A DNA stretch of 5,196 nt, from assembly GCA_035623275.1 (NCBI GenBank), contig DASPTT010000005.1, positions 1 to 5,196 on the forward strand, in the 5' to 3' direction. Made by a program: the position numbers and the translations under genes. A model generated the notes under the pieces. The model had not been told where the DNA came from, made no database searches, and was given only the letters and a program-made list of their open reading frames with translations. The first letter of the stretch is position 1; each line of letters opens with the position of its first letter. The stretch comes from DASPTT01 sp035623275. Its GTDB lineage: Bacteria; Actinomycetota; Acidimicrobiia; Acidimicrobiales; UBA8190. This document shows positions 1-5,192 of this stretch, piece by piece.

Positions 1-254
1 ACGACGAGGCCGAGGGCATCGCCATCGCCAACGACAGCGACTTCGGCCTCTACGACTACGTCTTCTCGTCCGACACCGCCCGCGCCTTTCGGGTGGCCAA
101 GCTGCTGCGTGCCGGCCACGTCGGGATCAACACCGCGCAACGGAACCACGAGGCTCCGTTCGGCGGGTTCAAGTTGTCGGGTGTCGGGCGTGACGGCGGC
201 GACTACGGCCTCGAGGCCTACTCCGAGGTCCAGTCGATCATCTGGCCGGGCTGA
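1..254 (+). CDS. Aldehyde dehydrogenase family protein, C-terminal fragment (5' end outside window)
   Basis: This is the last 83 codons of an aldehyde dehydrogenase (first complete codon at 3, TGA at 252-254). The superfamily oxidises an aldehyde to the acid with NAD(P)+ through a cysteine thiohemiacetal, normally in the cytoplasm. Visible family signatures, numbered from the first visible residue, are the IANDSDFGL stretch (8-16), SSDTARAFRVAKLLRAGHVGIN (22-42, the late catalytic-domain helix and strand) and PFGGFKLSGVGRDGG (52-66), followed by the usual GLEAYSEVQSI tail of the oligomerisation region. The catalytic Cys and Glu lie upstream of the window, so activity and substrate class cannot be judged. 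It is the most upstream visible gene of the plus-strand run, 65 nt before the amidohydrolase. The same frame stays open beyond the TGA to a second TGA at 321-323 that overlaps the next start codon. Family assignment is secure; subfamily (betaine-aldehyde, phenylacetaldehyde or other) is not. Confidence 0.93.
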   Translation, partial: DEAEGIAIANDSDFGLYDYVFSSDTARAFRVAKLLRAGHVGINTAQRNHEAPFGGFKLSGVGRDGGDYGLEAYSEVQSIIWPG

Positions 255-281
255 CAGGCGCCGACAGGGCAGGCGCCGACA
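255..281. repeat. 12-bp direct repeat CAGGCGCCGACA, two copies
   Basis: CAGGCGCCGACA occurs at 255-266 and again at 270-281, a period of 15 bp starting directly after the aldehyde dehydrogenase stop codon. Each copy contains the palindrome GGCGCC. The tetramer GACA recurs at 253, 263, 278, 283, 297 and 306, so the whole 65-nt gap looks like degenerate short repeats. The period is a multiple of three and therefore keeps the upstream reading frame. Replication slippage is the simplest origin; no regulatory role is evident. Confidence 0.7.
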
Positions 282-308
282 AGACAGGCCCTGCAGGACA
301 GACCCGAC

Positions 309-317
309 AAGGGGGAG
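309..317 (+). promoter_or_regulatory. Shine-Dalgarno sequence that fixes the GTG start of the amidohydrolase
   Basis: The purine run AAGGGGGAG ends 2 nt before GTG 320; its AAGG part lies at a normal 7-nt spacing. The ATG at 318-320 cannot be the start because it is followed at once by TGA. The next in-frame ATG (344) would remove the first beta-strand of the family (YDLAIMGGIVVDG). This supports GTG 320 as the start. Confidence 0.6.
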
Positions 318-319
318 AT

Positions 320-2053
320 GTGAGCACCTACGACCTCGCCATCATGGGCGGCATCGTCGTCGACGGCACGGGCCTGGCCCGGCGCCGGGGGGACATCGGG
401 GTGAAAGACGGCAAGATCGTCACGATCGGCTTCGTCGACCCGGCCGATGCGGAGCAGGTCATCGACGCCGACGGCCTCCACGTGGCCCCGGGCATCATCG
501 ACGCGCACACGCACTACGACCCGCAACTGACCTTCGAGCCGCACGCCACTTCGTCGTGCTACCACGGCGTCACCACGGTGCTGGCGGGGAACTGCGGATT
601 CTCGGTCGCGCCGAACCGCCCCGACCAGCGCGACTACCTGGCCCGTATGTTCGCCAAGGTCGAAGGCATGTCGCCCGTGGCGCTCTCCGCCGTCGAATGG
701 GACTTCGAGACGTTCCCCGAGTTCCTCGCCACCCGGGAGGGACGCCTCGGGGTGAACATGGCCTGCTACGTGGGCCACTCGGCGGTGCGCCGGACGGTGA
801 TGGGCGAGGCCGGCTCGGAGCGCGAGGCGACCGCGGAGGAGATCGAGCAGATGCGCCGGGTGGTGGGCGAGGCGATGGCCGCCGGCGCGGCGGGGTTCTC
901 GTCGTCGCACGGGCCCACGCAGCTCGACGGCGACGACCGCCCCGTGCCGAGCCGCTTCTCTTCGATCGGGGAGCTCGAGGTGCTCTGCGCGGAGGCCGGC
1001 CGCTACCGCGGCGGGTCGATCACCTACCTGCACCGCAGCGCCATCGGCGGGCTCGACCAGGAGGACAAGGACCTCCTGGTCCGGCTCGGGACACTGAGCC
1101 GGCTCCCGATCATCCTCCAGGGGCTCGGTGGGCGCTCCAAGGTCGACGTGCCCGGTGCCGGATGGGAGGACGTGGCCAAGTGGATCGACGACGCCGGCCG
1201 CCAGGGCGTGGGCATCTACTCGCTGCTGCGCAACCACCCCTTCGACCGTGACTTCCGGATCGACACGGGGACGAACCTCTACGAGGGCGTGCCCGCCTTC
1301 CACCGGGTGCTCGGCCCCGGCCCGAGCGTCGAGGAGAAGATGGCGATCCTTCGCGACCCCGCGGCCCGTGACGAGATGCGCCACGCGGTGGACAACCCCA
1401 ACCGCGACGCCTCCAAGGGCTCCACCCTGCCGCCGCCGCGCTGGAAGGTGGTCGAGGTCGACGAGGTCAGGCGGCCCGAGCACGAGAAGTTCCTCCACCG
1501 CACCATCGCCGACATCGCCGCCGAGCTGGACAAGGAGCCGGCCGACGCCATGCTGGACCTGGCCATGGCCGAGGACCTCGCCACGGTGTTCCGCTACGTG
1601 AACAAGAGCCGGGCGTGGGAGGAGTCCGTGGCGGTCGGCCAGCGCCACCCGGCGATGATCATCGGGGTGTCCGACGGCGGCGCGCACCTCGACCGCGACG
1701 ACGGGTCCGACTGGTCGACGCAGTTCCTCGCCTTCTGGGTTCGCGACCGGCAGCTGTGGTCGCTCGAGGAGGGCATCCGACAGATGACGCAGGTGCCGGC
1801 CGCCCTCCTCGGCTTCGAGGGCCGGGGCATGCTCCTGCCGGGATACGCCGCCGATGCGTTCGTCTTCGACCCGGACACGATCGCCCTGGAATCGAAGAAG
1901 CAGATCCACGACCTCCCCGGCGGTGAGGCGCGGTACTCGGCCCGGCCCAAGGGCATCGCCTGGACCATCGTGAACGGCGTGCCGATCGTGCGCGACGGGG
2001 AGGTCCTCACGGCGAACCTGCCCGGGCAGGTCGTGCGTCCCGGCATCGCCTGA
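320..2053 (+). CDS. Zinc-dependent amidohydrolase, N-acyl-D-amino-acid deacylase type
   Basis: Probable cytoplasmic metal-dependent hydrolase of the amidohydrolase superfamily, D-aminoacylase branch (COG3653-like). Characterised relatives remove N-acyl groups from D-amino acids; many paralogues have unknown substrates. The 577 residues start with the small beta-domain (YDLAIMGGIVVDGTG, 4-18; DGKIVTIG, 30-37). The TIM-barrel entry follows, with PGIIDAHTHYD (57-67; H63 and H65 form the HxH metal motif) and GNCGFSVAP (90-98; C92 matches the bridging cysteine of D-aminoacylases). Next are GHSAVRR (152-158), GFSSS...DGDDRPVPSR (192-212), TYLHRS (235-240, H238) and VSDGGAHLDRD (450-460; D452 is the likely catalytic Asp). 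The C-terminal ADAFVFDP (511-518) returns to the beta-domain. Length fits the long GFSTSR-type subgroup. The histidine expected in the D-aminoacylase SHHK-type motif is not evident; that stretch reads PIILQGLGGRS (263-273). GTG start with a strong purine-rich SD; no signal peptide. Family is firm, exact substrate is not. Confidence 0.9.
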   Translation: MSTYDLAIMGGIVVDGTGLARRRGDIGVKDGKIVTIGFVDPADAEQVIDADGLHVAPGIIDAHTHYDPQLTFEPHATSSCYHGVTTVLAGNCGFSVAPNRPDQRDYLARMFAKVEGMSPVALSAVEWDFETFPEFLATREGRLGVNMACYVGHSAVRRTVMGEAGSEREATAEEIEQMRRVVGEAMAAGAAGFSSSHGPTQLDGDDRPVPSRFSSIGELEVLCAEAGRYRGGSITYLHRSAIGGLDQEDKDLLVRLGTLSRLPIILQGLGGRSKVDVPGAGWEDVAKWIDDAGRQGVGIYSLLRNHPFDRDFRIDTGTNLYEGVPAFHRVLGPGPSVEEKMAILRDPAARDEMRHAVDNPNRDASKGSTLPPPRWKVVEVDEVRRPEHEKFLHRTIADIAAELDKEPADAMLDLAMAEDLATVFRYVNKSRAWEESVAVGQRHPAMIIGVSDGGAHLDRDDGSDWSTQFLAFWVRDRQLWSLEEGIRQMTQVPAALLGFEGRGMLLPGYAADAFVFDPDTIALESKKQIHDLPGGEARYSARPKGIAWTIVNGVPIVRDGEVLTANLPGQVVRPGIA

Positions 2054-2073
2054 TGCGTCCCGGCATCGCCTGA
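2034..2073. repeat. Exact 20-bp tandem duplication spanning the amidohydrolase stop codon
   Basis: The unit TGCGTCCCGGCATCGCCTGA occurs at 2034-2053 and immediately again at 2054-2073 without a mismatch. Flanking bases differ on both sides, so the duplication is exactly one unit long. Copy 1 encodes the last codons (PGIA) and the TGA of the amidohydrolase. Copy 2 is non-coding and, because 20 is not a multiple of three, carries its TGA in another frame. It makes up nearly half of the 45-nt gap before the cyclase gene. Perfect identity points to a recent slippage event, or less likely an assembly artefact. Confidence 0.92.
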
Positions 2074-2089
2074 CGCCCACCGCTAACCT
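2060..2089 (+). promoter_or_regulatory. Possible internal promoter with near-leaderless start for the cyclase gene
   Basis: TAACCT (2084-2089) fits the actinobacterial TANNNT -10 pattern and lies 9 nt before the ATG at 2099. An 18-nt spacer upstream puts CCGGCA (2060-2065), a poor 3-of-6 match to TTGACA, inside the second copy of the 20-bp repeat. No Shine-Dalgarno is visible before the ATG, which is compatible with a leaderless or very short-leader transcript. Translation from the operon mRNA without a good SD is the alternative. Confidence 0.22.
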
Positions 2090-2098
2090 GCCGCGTCG

Positions 2099-3085
2099 AT
2101 GCCCGTCCCGGACTCCTTCGCCGCGATCGCGTCCAAGGTCAACAACTGGGGCCGCTGGGGTACGGACGACCAGATCGGCACCCTGAACCTGGTCACCGAC
2201 GAGGTGCGGCGGCGGGGCGCGTCGTGTGTGCGCTCGGGCCGGGCGTTCCCTCTCGGTCTGGCGCTGTCGGAGGCGGAGGGGATCCAGAAGGGGGTCATCC
2301 CGGGCCGCTTCAACCCCCTGCGGACGATGTCCTACATCGACGTGCCGCTGGCCGGCGACCCGGAGTGGATCTGCGCCAACGAGGACGTGGTGGTCATGCC
2401 CCTGCAGTGCGCCACCCACTGGGACGCACTGGCCCACGTGAGCCACGGCCGCAGGCTCTACAACGGCTTCCCGCAGGAATCGGTGACCTCTGCGGGCGCG
2501 TCGAAGTGCGGGATCCACCTGGTGGAGTCGCTCGTGAGCCGGGGCGTGCTGCTCGACGTGGCCCGGGCCAAGGGCGTGGACGTCCTGGAGGGCGGCTACC
2601 CCATCACCCCGGCGGACCTCGACGACGCCCTGGCGCTGACCGGTGTCGCCATCGAGCCGGGCGACGTGGTGCTCGTACGGACGGGGCAGATGGCGCACCT
2701 CAAGCTGCGGGAGCGGTTCCCGGCGGGCGGCGCGACCATCCCGGTGCCCAATCTCCTCGGGTTCGACGACGTGATGCGCTACATGGGTCAGGCCCCCGGG
2801 CTGACCATGGCCACGGCGGCCTGGTTCCATGCCCGAGACGTGGCCGCGGTGGCCACCGACACCTTGTCGCTCGAGGTCATCCCCTGTGAGGACCCGGCCG
2901 CCTACCTGCCCGTCCACCTCCTGCACCTGGTGGAGATGGGCATGACCCAGGGCCAAAACTTCTTGCTCGACCCCCTGGCCGACGACTGCGCGACCGACGG
3001 CGTGTATACCTTCTTCCTCGATGCCACGCCGCTGCCCTTCACCAACGGGCTGGGCTCTCCGGTGAACCCGATGGCGATCAAGTAG
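2099..3085 (+). CDS. Cyclase family metal-dependent hydrolase (kynurenine formamidase/isatin hydrolase superfamily)
   Basis: A 328-residue soluble protein of the cyclase fold (PF04199 type). Characterised members use a metal ion to hydrolyse amides or lactams such as N-formylkynurenine or isatin. It opens with WGRWGTDDQIGTLNLVT (17-33), typical of the long actinobacterial subgroup. The core motif region is PLQCATHWDALAHVSH (101-116), aligning with HxGTHxDxPxH: T106, H107, D109 and H113 are kept, while the first His is Gln103 and the Gly is Ala105. Then come the family segments GVLLDVARAKGVD (149-161), ITPADLDDAL (169-178), PGDVVLVRTGQ (187-197), HARDVAAVATDTLSLEV (244-260) and LPVHLLHLVEMGMTQGQNF (270-288, with H273 and E279 at the C-terminal active-site region). 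The end, GSPVNPMAI, is also family-like. ATG start, no clear SD; the start is supported because conserved sequence begins by residue 17. It lies 45 nt after the amidohydrolase and 10 nt before the serine hydrolase. It is probably a hydrolase despite the name; the substrate is unknown. Confidence 0.88.
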   Translation: MPVPDSFAAIASKVNNWGRWGTDDQIGTLNLVTDEVRRRGASCVRSGRAFPLGLALSEAEGIQKGVIPGRFNPLRTMSYIDVPLAGDPEWICANEDVVVMPLQCATHWDALAHVSHGRRLYNGFPQESVTSAGASKCGIHLVESLVSRGVLLDVARAKGVDVLEGGYPITPADLDDALALTGVAIEPGDVVLVRTGQMAHLKLRERFPAGGATIPVPNLLGFDDVMRYMGQAPGLTMATAAWFHARDVAAVATDTLSLEVIPCEDPAAYLPVHLLHLVEMGMTQGQNFLLDPLADDCATDGVYTFFLDATPLPFTNGLGSPVNPMAIK

Positions 3086-3089
3086 GGGG
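3084..3089 (+). promoter_or_regulatory. Shine-Dalgarno sequence of the serine hydrolase, overlapping the cyclase stop
   Basis: AGGGGG begins within the TAG stop (3083-3085) of the cyclase gene and stands 6 nt before GTG 3096. The stop and the SD share bases, so terminating ribosomes are positioned next to the following start. This supports translational coupling of the two genes and fixes the GTG as the start. Confidence 0.6.
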
Positions 3090-3095
3090 TCTGCT

Positions 3096-4334
3096 GTGGC
3101 CGACGTGCACGGTTGGACGGCACCGGGCTGGGAGGGCGTGCGCGACGCCTTCGAACGCAACTTCGACAAGGGCCTCGAGGTCGGCGCCGCCTTCAGCGCC
3201 TACCACCGCGGCCAGATGGTCGTCGACCTGTGGGGTGGGCTGGCCGACGCGTTCGAGGGGCGGCCGTGGGAGGAGGACACCATCGCGCTCGTCTACTCGA
3301 CGACCAAGGGGGTCACGGCCACCTGTGCCAACCTCCTCGCCGACGAGGGCCGGCTGGACGTGGACGCGCCGGTGGCGGCGTACTGGCCAGAGTTCGCAGC
3401 CGCGGGGAAGGCGGACATCCCCGTGTCCTACCTGCTATCGCACCGAGCCGGATTGGCATGGGTCGACGGCGACATGGACAGCGACGATGCACTCGCCTGG
3501 GAGCCCGTCGTGCGGGCACTGGAGGCCCAGGCGCCGGTGTGGGAACCGGGCACGCGCCACGGGTACCACGCCACGACCTATGGCTGGCTGGTGGGAGAGG
3601 TGGTGCGCCGAATCCAGGGCAAGGGCTTCGGCGCCTCGTTCCGCGACCTGGTGGGCGATCCCCTCGGCCTCGAGTTCCACGTCGGCCTGCCCGACAGCGA
3701 AGAGCCGCGGGTGGCCCGCCTGCACGCCGCGATCCCGAGCACCGAGGGTGCGTCGACGCAGGCGAGCGAGGCCACGGCGGACCCGAGCGAGGCGGGACAG
3801 CACCTCGAGAACCTTCTCGTCCAGCTCTTCGGCCCGGATGCGCCCCTCCCCAAGGCGCTGTTCGCGCCCGGCAACGCCCTTGCCGACCACAGGCTGTGGA
3901 ACTCGCCGCGCCTGCACGCGGCCGAGATCCCGTCCGCCAACGGGATCGGCGACGCCAGGTCGGTGGCTCGCATGTACGCGGCGTGCATCGGCGAGGCCGC
4001 CACGCCGGACGGGGGCCGGCTGCGCCTGCTCTCGCCCGAACAGCTCGGGCGCGCCACCGAGCAGCACACGGAGGGCGGCGACCTCGTCATCCTCGACGTC
4101 GACCTGCAGTTCGGGCTCGGGTACATGCTCAACCGCGGTGTCACCGCCACCATGGGGCTGGGGAGCGAGGGCGGATTCGGCCACTTCGGCCTGGGCGGCT
4201 CCATGGGCTGGGCCGACCCCGACGCGGAGCTGGCCGTCGGCTACATCCCCAACAAGATGGAGCTCGGCCTCACTGGTGACACCCGCAGCTACCGCCTGAC
4301 GAAGGCCTGCCACGCCGCGCTCGGCGCGCGGTAG
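3096..4334 (+). CDS. Serine hydrolase, class C beta-lactamase-like / family VIII esterase
   Basis: A 412-residue protein of the beta-lactamase-related serine hydrolase fold (PF00144 type). Members include esterases, D-amino-acid peptidases or amidases and lactone or lactam hydrolases. The active-site motif S-x-x-K is STTK at 68-71 (S68 nucleophile, K71), inside the family segment DTIALVYSTTKGVTA. LLADEGRLDVDAPVAAYWPEF (80-100) and VSYLLSHRAGLAWVD (110-124) follow as usual. The second catalytic element is Y157 in RHGYHATTYGWLVGEVVRR (154-172), matching the Tyr of the YxN motif, with Ala159 instead of Asn. The third is GHFGLGGSMGW (362-372), where H363-F-G replaces the KTG of true class C beta-lactamases, as is common in esterase-like members. 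No signal peptide or lipobox is visible, so it is predicted cytoplasmic, which argues against a role in periplasmic or extracellular beta-lactam resistance. GTG start, 10 nt behind the cyclase stop: the same operon. Substrate unknown; an esterase or amidase role in the local pathway is inferred. Confidence 0.9.
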   Translation: MADVHGWTAPGWEGVRDAFERNFDKGLEVGAAFSAYHRGQMVVDLWGGLADAFEGRPWEEDTIALVYSTTKGVTATCANLLADEGRLDVDAPVAAYWPEFAAAGKADIPVSYLLSHRAGLAWVDGDMDSDDALAWEPVVRALEAQAPVWEPGTRHGYHATTYGWLVGEVVRRIQGKGFGASFRDLVGDPLGLEFHVGLPDSEEPRVARLHAAIPSTEGASTQASEATADPSEAGQHLENLLVQLFGPDAPLPKALFAPGNALADHRLWNSPRLHAAEIPSANGIGDARSVARMYAACIGEAATPDGGRLRLLSPEQLGRATEQHTEGGDLVILDVDLQFGLGYMLNRGVTATMGLGSEGGFGHFGLGGSMGWADPDAELAVGYIPNKMELGLTGDTRSYRLTKACHAALGAR

Positions 4335-4361
4335 CCCAGCCCCCGACCTCCGGTCCCTGGG
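4335..4361. terminator. Weak hairpin between convergent stop codons
   Basis: GACC-TCC-GGTC (4345-4355) is a perfect 4-bp stem with a 3-nt loop. It is framed by CCCAG (4335-4339) and CTGGG (4357-4361), which can pair around an asymmetric bulge. It fills most of the 34 nt between the serine hydrolase TAG and the tetR stop. There is no T-run on either strand, so it is at best an imperfect bidirectional terminator; GC-rich DNA makes such short stems common by chance. Confidence 0.28.
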
Positions 4362-4368
4362 CAGCCAC

Positions 4369-5139
4369 CTAGGGCTCGGCCCGACGCGACGCGCCCGCCG
4401 TCCGCGCCTGCGCGGCCCCACCCCCGGCCACCGCGCCCGTGCGCGGCCGGGGGATGACCCGGGCGGAACCGTCGGCGGCGGGCGCGGGGCGGCCGGTGAC
4501 GGCCCAGTGCAGGATCCGCGCCTGGCTGTCGGTCATCGAGCTCGTGCGGATGCCCCAGAACTCGAACCCGTAGCGGTGGGCCGCGACGTGGGCGAGCATC
4601 GAGATCACGGTCGCCGCCACCGCCATGGGGTCGGCCCCGGCGGGGGAATGGCCCGGCGTGGGGCCGCCGGGGTTGGCGGCCGAGATGACCCTGGCCAGGG
4701 TCACCGTCACCGCGTTGAGCGCCCGGACGCGCAGCCCCCGGAAGCGCAGGTCGCCCTCCTCGGTGGCGAGCTCGACCACCCGGAACACGGCGCGGTTGCG
4801 CTCCCAATAGTCCATGAAGCCGTCCACCACCTGGCAGGCCGTGTCCCAGCTCGCCGGCTCGGACCAGTCGCCGTCGACCAGCTCGGCCAGCTCGCCGGCC
4901 CCGGCGGTCAGCTCCTCCGCGAGCACGAGGATGGCCTGCTCGACGTTCTCGAAGTACTGGTAGAAGGTGGCGGGCGACGTGCCCGCCTCTCGGGCGATGT
5001 CGATCACCTTGATGGAGCGCCACGGGGTCGTCTCGATGAGCGCCGTCGTGGACTCGAGCAGGCGCTGCCTGGTGGCCCGGCCACGGCGCCCGGGCACCCG
5101 GCCGTCAGTGGCAGCGATCGTCGCCTCCTCCGCTTCCAT
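4369..5139 (-). CDS. TetR-family transcriptional regulator
   Basis: A 256-residue DNA-binding regulator. The TetR-type helix-turn-helix spans about residues 20-68. RATRQRLLESTTALIE (21-36) is helix 1, and SIKVIDIAREAGTSPATFYQYF (42-63) holds helices 2 and 3, with the hallmark TSPATFYQYF recognition region. It is followed by ENVEQAILVLAEEL. Residues about 98-215 form the helical ligand-binding and dimerisation domain, which is too variable to predict the ligand. The first 19 residues are a basic, Gly/Arg-containing arm. The last 40 or so residues (from about 217) are Ala/Gly/Pro/Arg-rich and probably disordered, making the protein longer than the roughly 200-residue family norm. ATG 5139 is chosen because it leaves the whole HTH intact and sits 9 nt behind a -10-like element; no strong SD is seen. 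The gene is convergent to the hydrolase operon. It may regulate itself and an unseen divergent gene beyond the window, and perhaps the operon from a distant site. Most members are repressors released by a small ligand. Confidence 0.94.
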   Translation of the reverse strand: MEAEEATIAATDGRVPGRRGRATRQRLLESTTALIETTPWRSIKVIDIAREAGTSPATFYQYFENVEQAILVLAEELTAGAGELAELVDGDWSEPASWDTACQVVDGFMDYWERNRAVFRVVELATEEGDLRFRGLRVRALNAVTVTLARVISAANPGGPTPGHSPAGADPMAVAATVISMLAHVAAHRYGFEFWGIRTSSMTDSQARILHWAVTGRPAPAADGSARVIPRPRTGAVAGGGAAQARTAGASRRAEP

Positions 5140-5148
5140 AGCCCGGCC

Positions 5149-5178
5149 AGGCTAGCGCTAGAGCTGACGGCGAGTCAG
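5149..5178 (-). promoter_or_regulatory. Probable tetR promoter
   Basis: Reading the minus strand, CTGACT (5178-5173, 4 of 6 matches to TTGACA) is separated by 18 nt from TAGCCT (5154-5149, TANNNT type). The -10 lies 9 nt before the ATG at 5139, predicting a leaderless or very short 5' leader, consistent with the weak SD. The -10 overlaps the palindrome at 5152-5161 and the -35 overlaps the half-site array, as expected for an autorepressed promoter. Confidence 0.38.
5152..5161. promoter_or_regulatory. 10-bp perfect palindrome CTAGCGCTAG over the tetR -10 region
   Basis: CTAGCGCTAG is a perfect inverted repeat without a spacer, 13-22 nt upstream of the tetR start codon and overlapping the proposed -10. 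CTAG is scarce in many high-GC genomes, yet it occurs twice here within ten bases. This may be a TetR-type operator core; chance cannot be excluded for a site this short. Confidence 0.35.
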
Positions 5179-5192
5179 GTCCTGAGTCAGGT
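5164..5192. promoter_or_regulatory. Operator-like array of CTGA/TCAG half-sites upstream of tetR
   Basis: Four half-sites alternate in orientation: CTGAC (5164-5168), GTCAGG (5174-5179), CCTGAG (5181-5186) and GTCAGG (5187-5191 plus the shared G/T context). They give three overlapping inverted repeats: CTGAC-5-GTCAG (5164-5178), TCAGG-T-CCTGA (5175-5185) and CCTGA-G-TCAGG (5181-5191). They also give a 9-bp direct repeat GAGTCAGGT (5172-5180, 5184-5192). The position overlaps and lies just upstream of the proposed tetR -35, a typical place for autoregulation. The array continues to the window edge, so it may also serve a divergent promoter. Confidence 0.45.

Noticed and set aside
318..320. ATG at 318 as the start of the amidohydrolase
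   Set aside because: It is followed directly by TGA (321-323); the correct frame begins with the overlapping GTG at 320.
109..1251. A 380-codon plus-strand frame overlapping the aldehyde dehydrogenase and amidohydrolase
   Set aside because: Out-of-frame shadow: Arg/Gly/Pro-rich low-complexity translation without motifs, overlapping two well-supported genes.
218..3169. A 983-codon open frame on the minus strand across three genes
   Set aside because: It mirrors the codon structure of the amidohydrolase and cyclase genes, which share one frame. High GC with G/C at third positions removes antisense stops. The translation is rich in Arg, His, Gly, Val and Asp with no recognisable domain, while the plus strand encodes clear families.
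3113..4279. Long alternative plus-strand frames inside the serine hydrolase (also 3235-4299)
   Set aside because: Arg/Ala/Ser/Pro-rich shadows of a gene whose true frame contains the STTK, Tyr and HFG motifs.
4368..4373. CCTAGG palindrome at the tetR stop as an attachment or regulatory site
   Set aside because: Only six bases, includes the stop codon, and has no flanking repeat or integrase nearby.
3435..4421. A 328-codon minus-strand frame opposite the serine hydrolase
   Set aside because: Antisense shadow caused by GC bias; no domain-like sequence, and it runs into the tetR C-terminus.
4289..5023. A 244-codon minus-strand frame overlapping tetR in another frame
   Set aside because: Its translation is Gly/Arg-rich and featureless, whereas the frame 4369-5139 shows a complete TetR helix-turn-helix.
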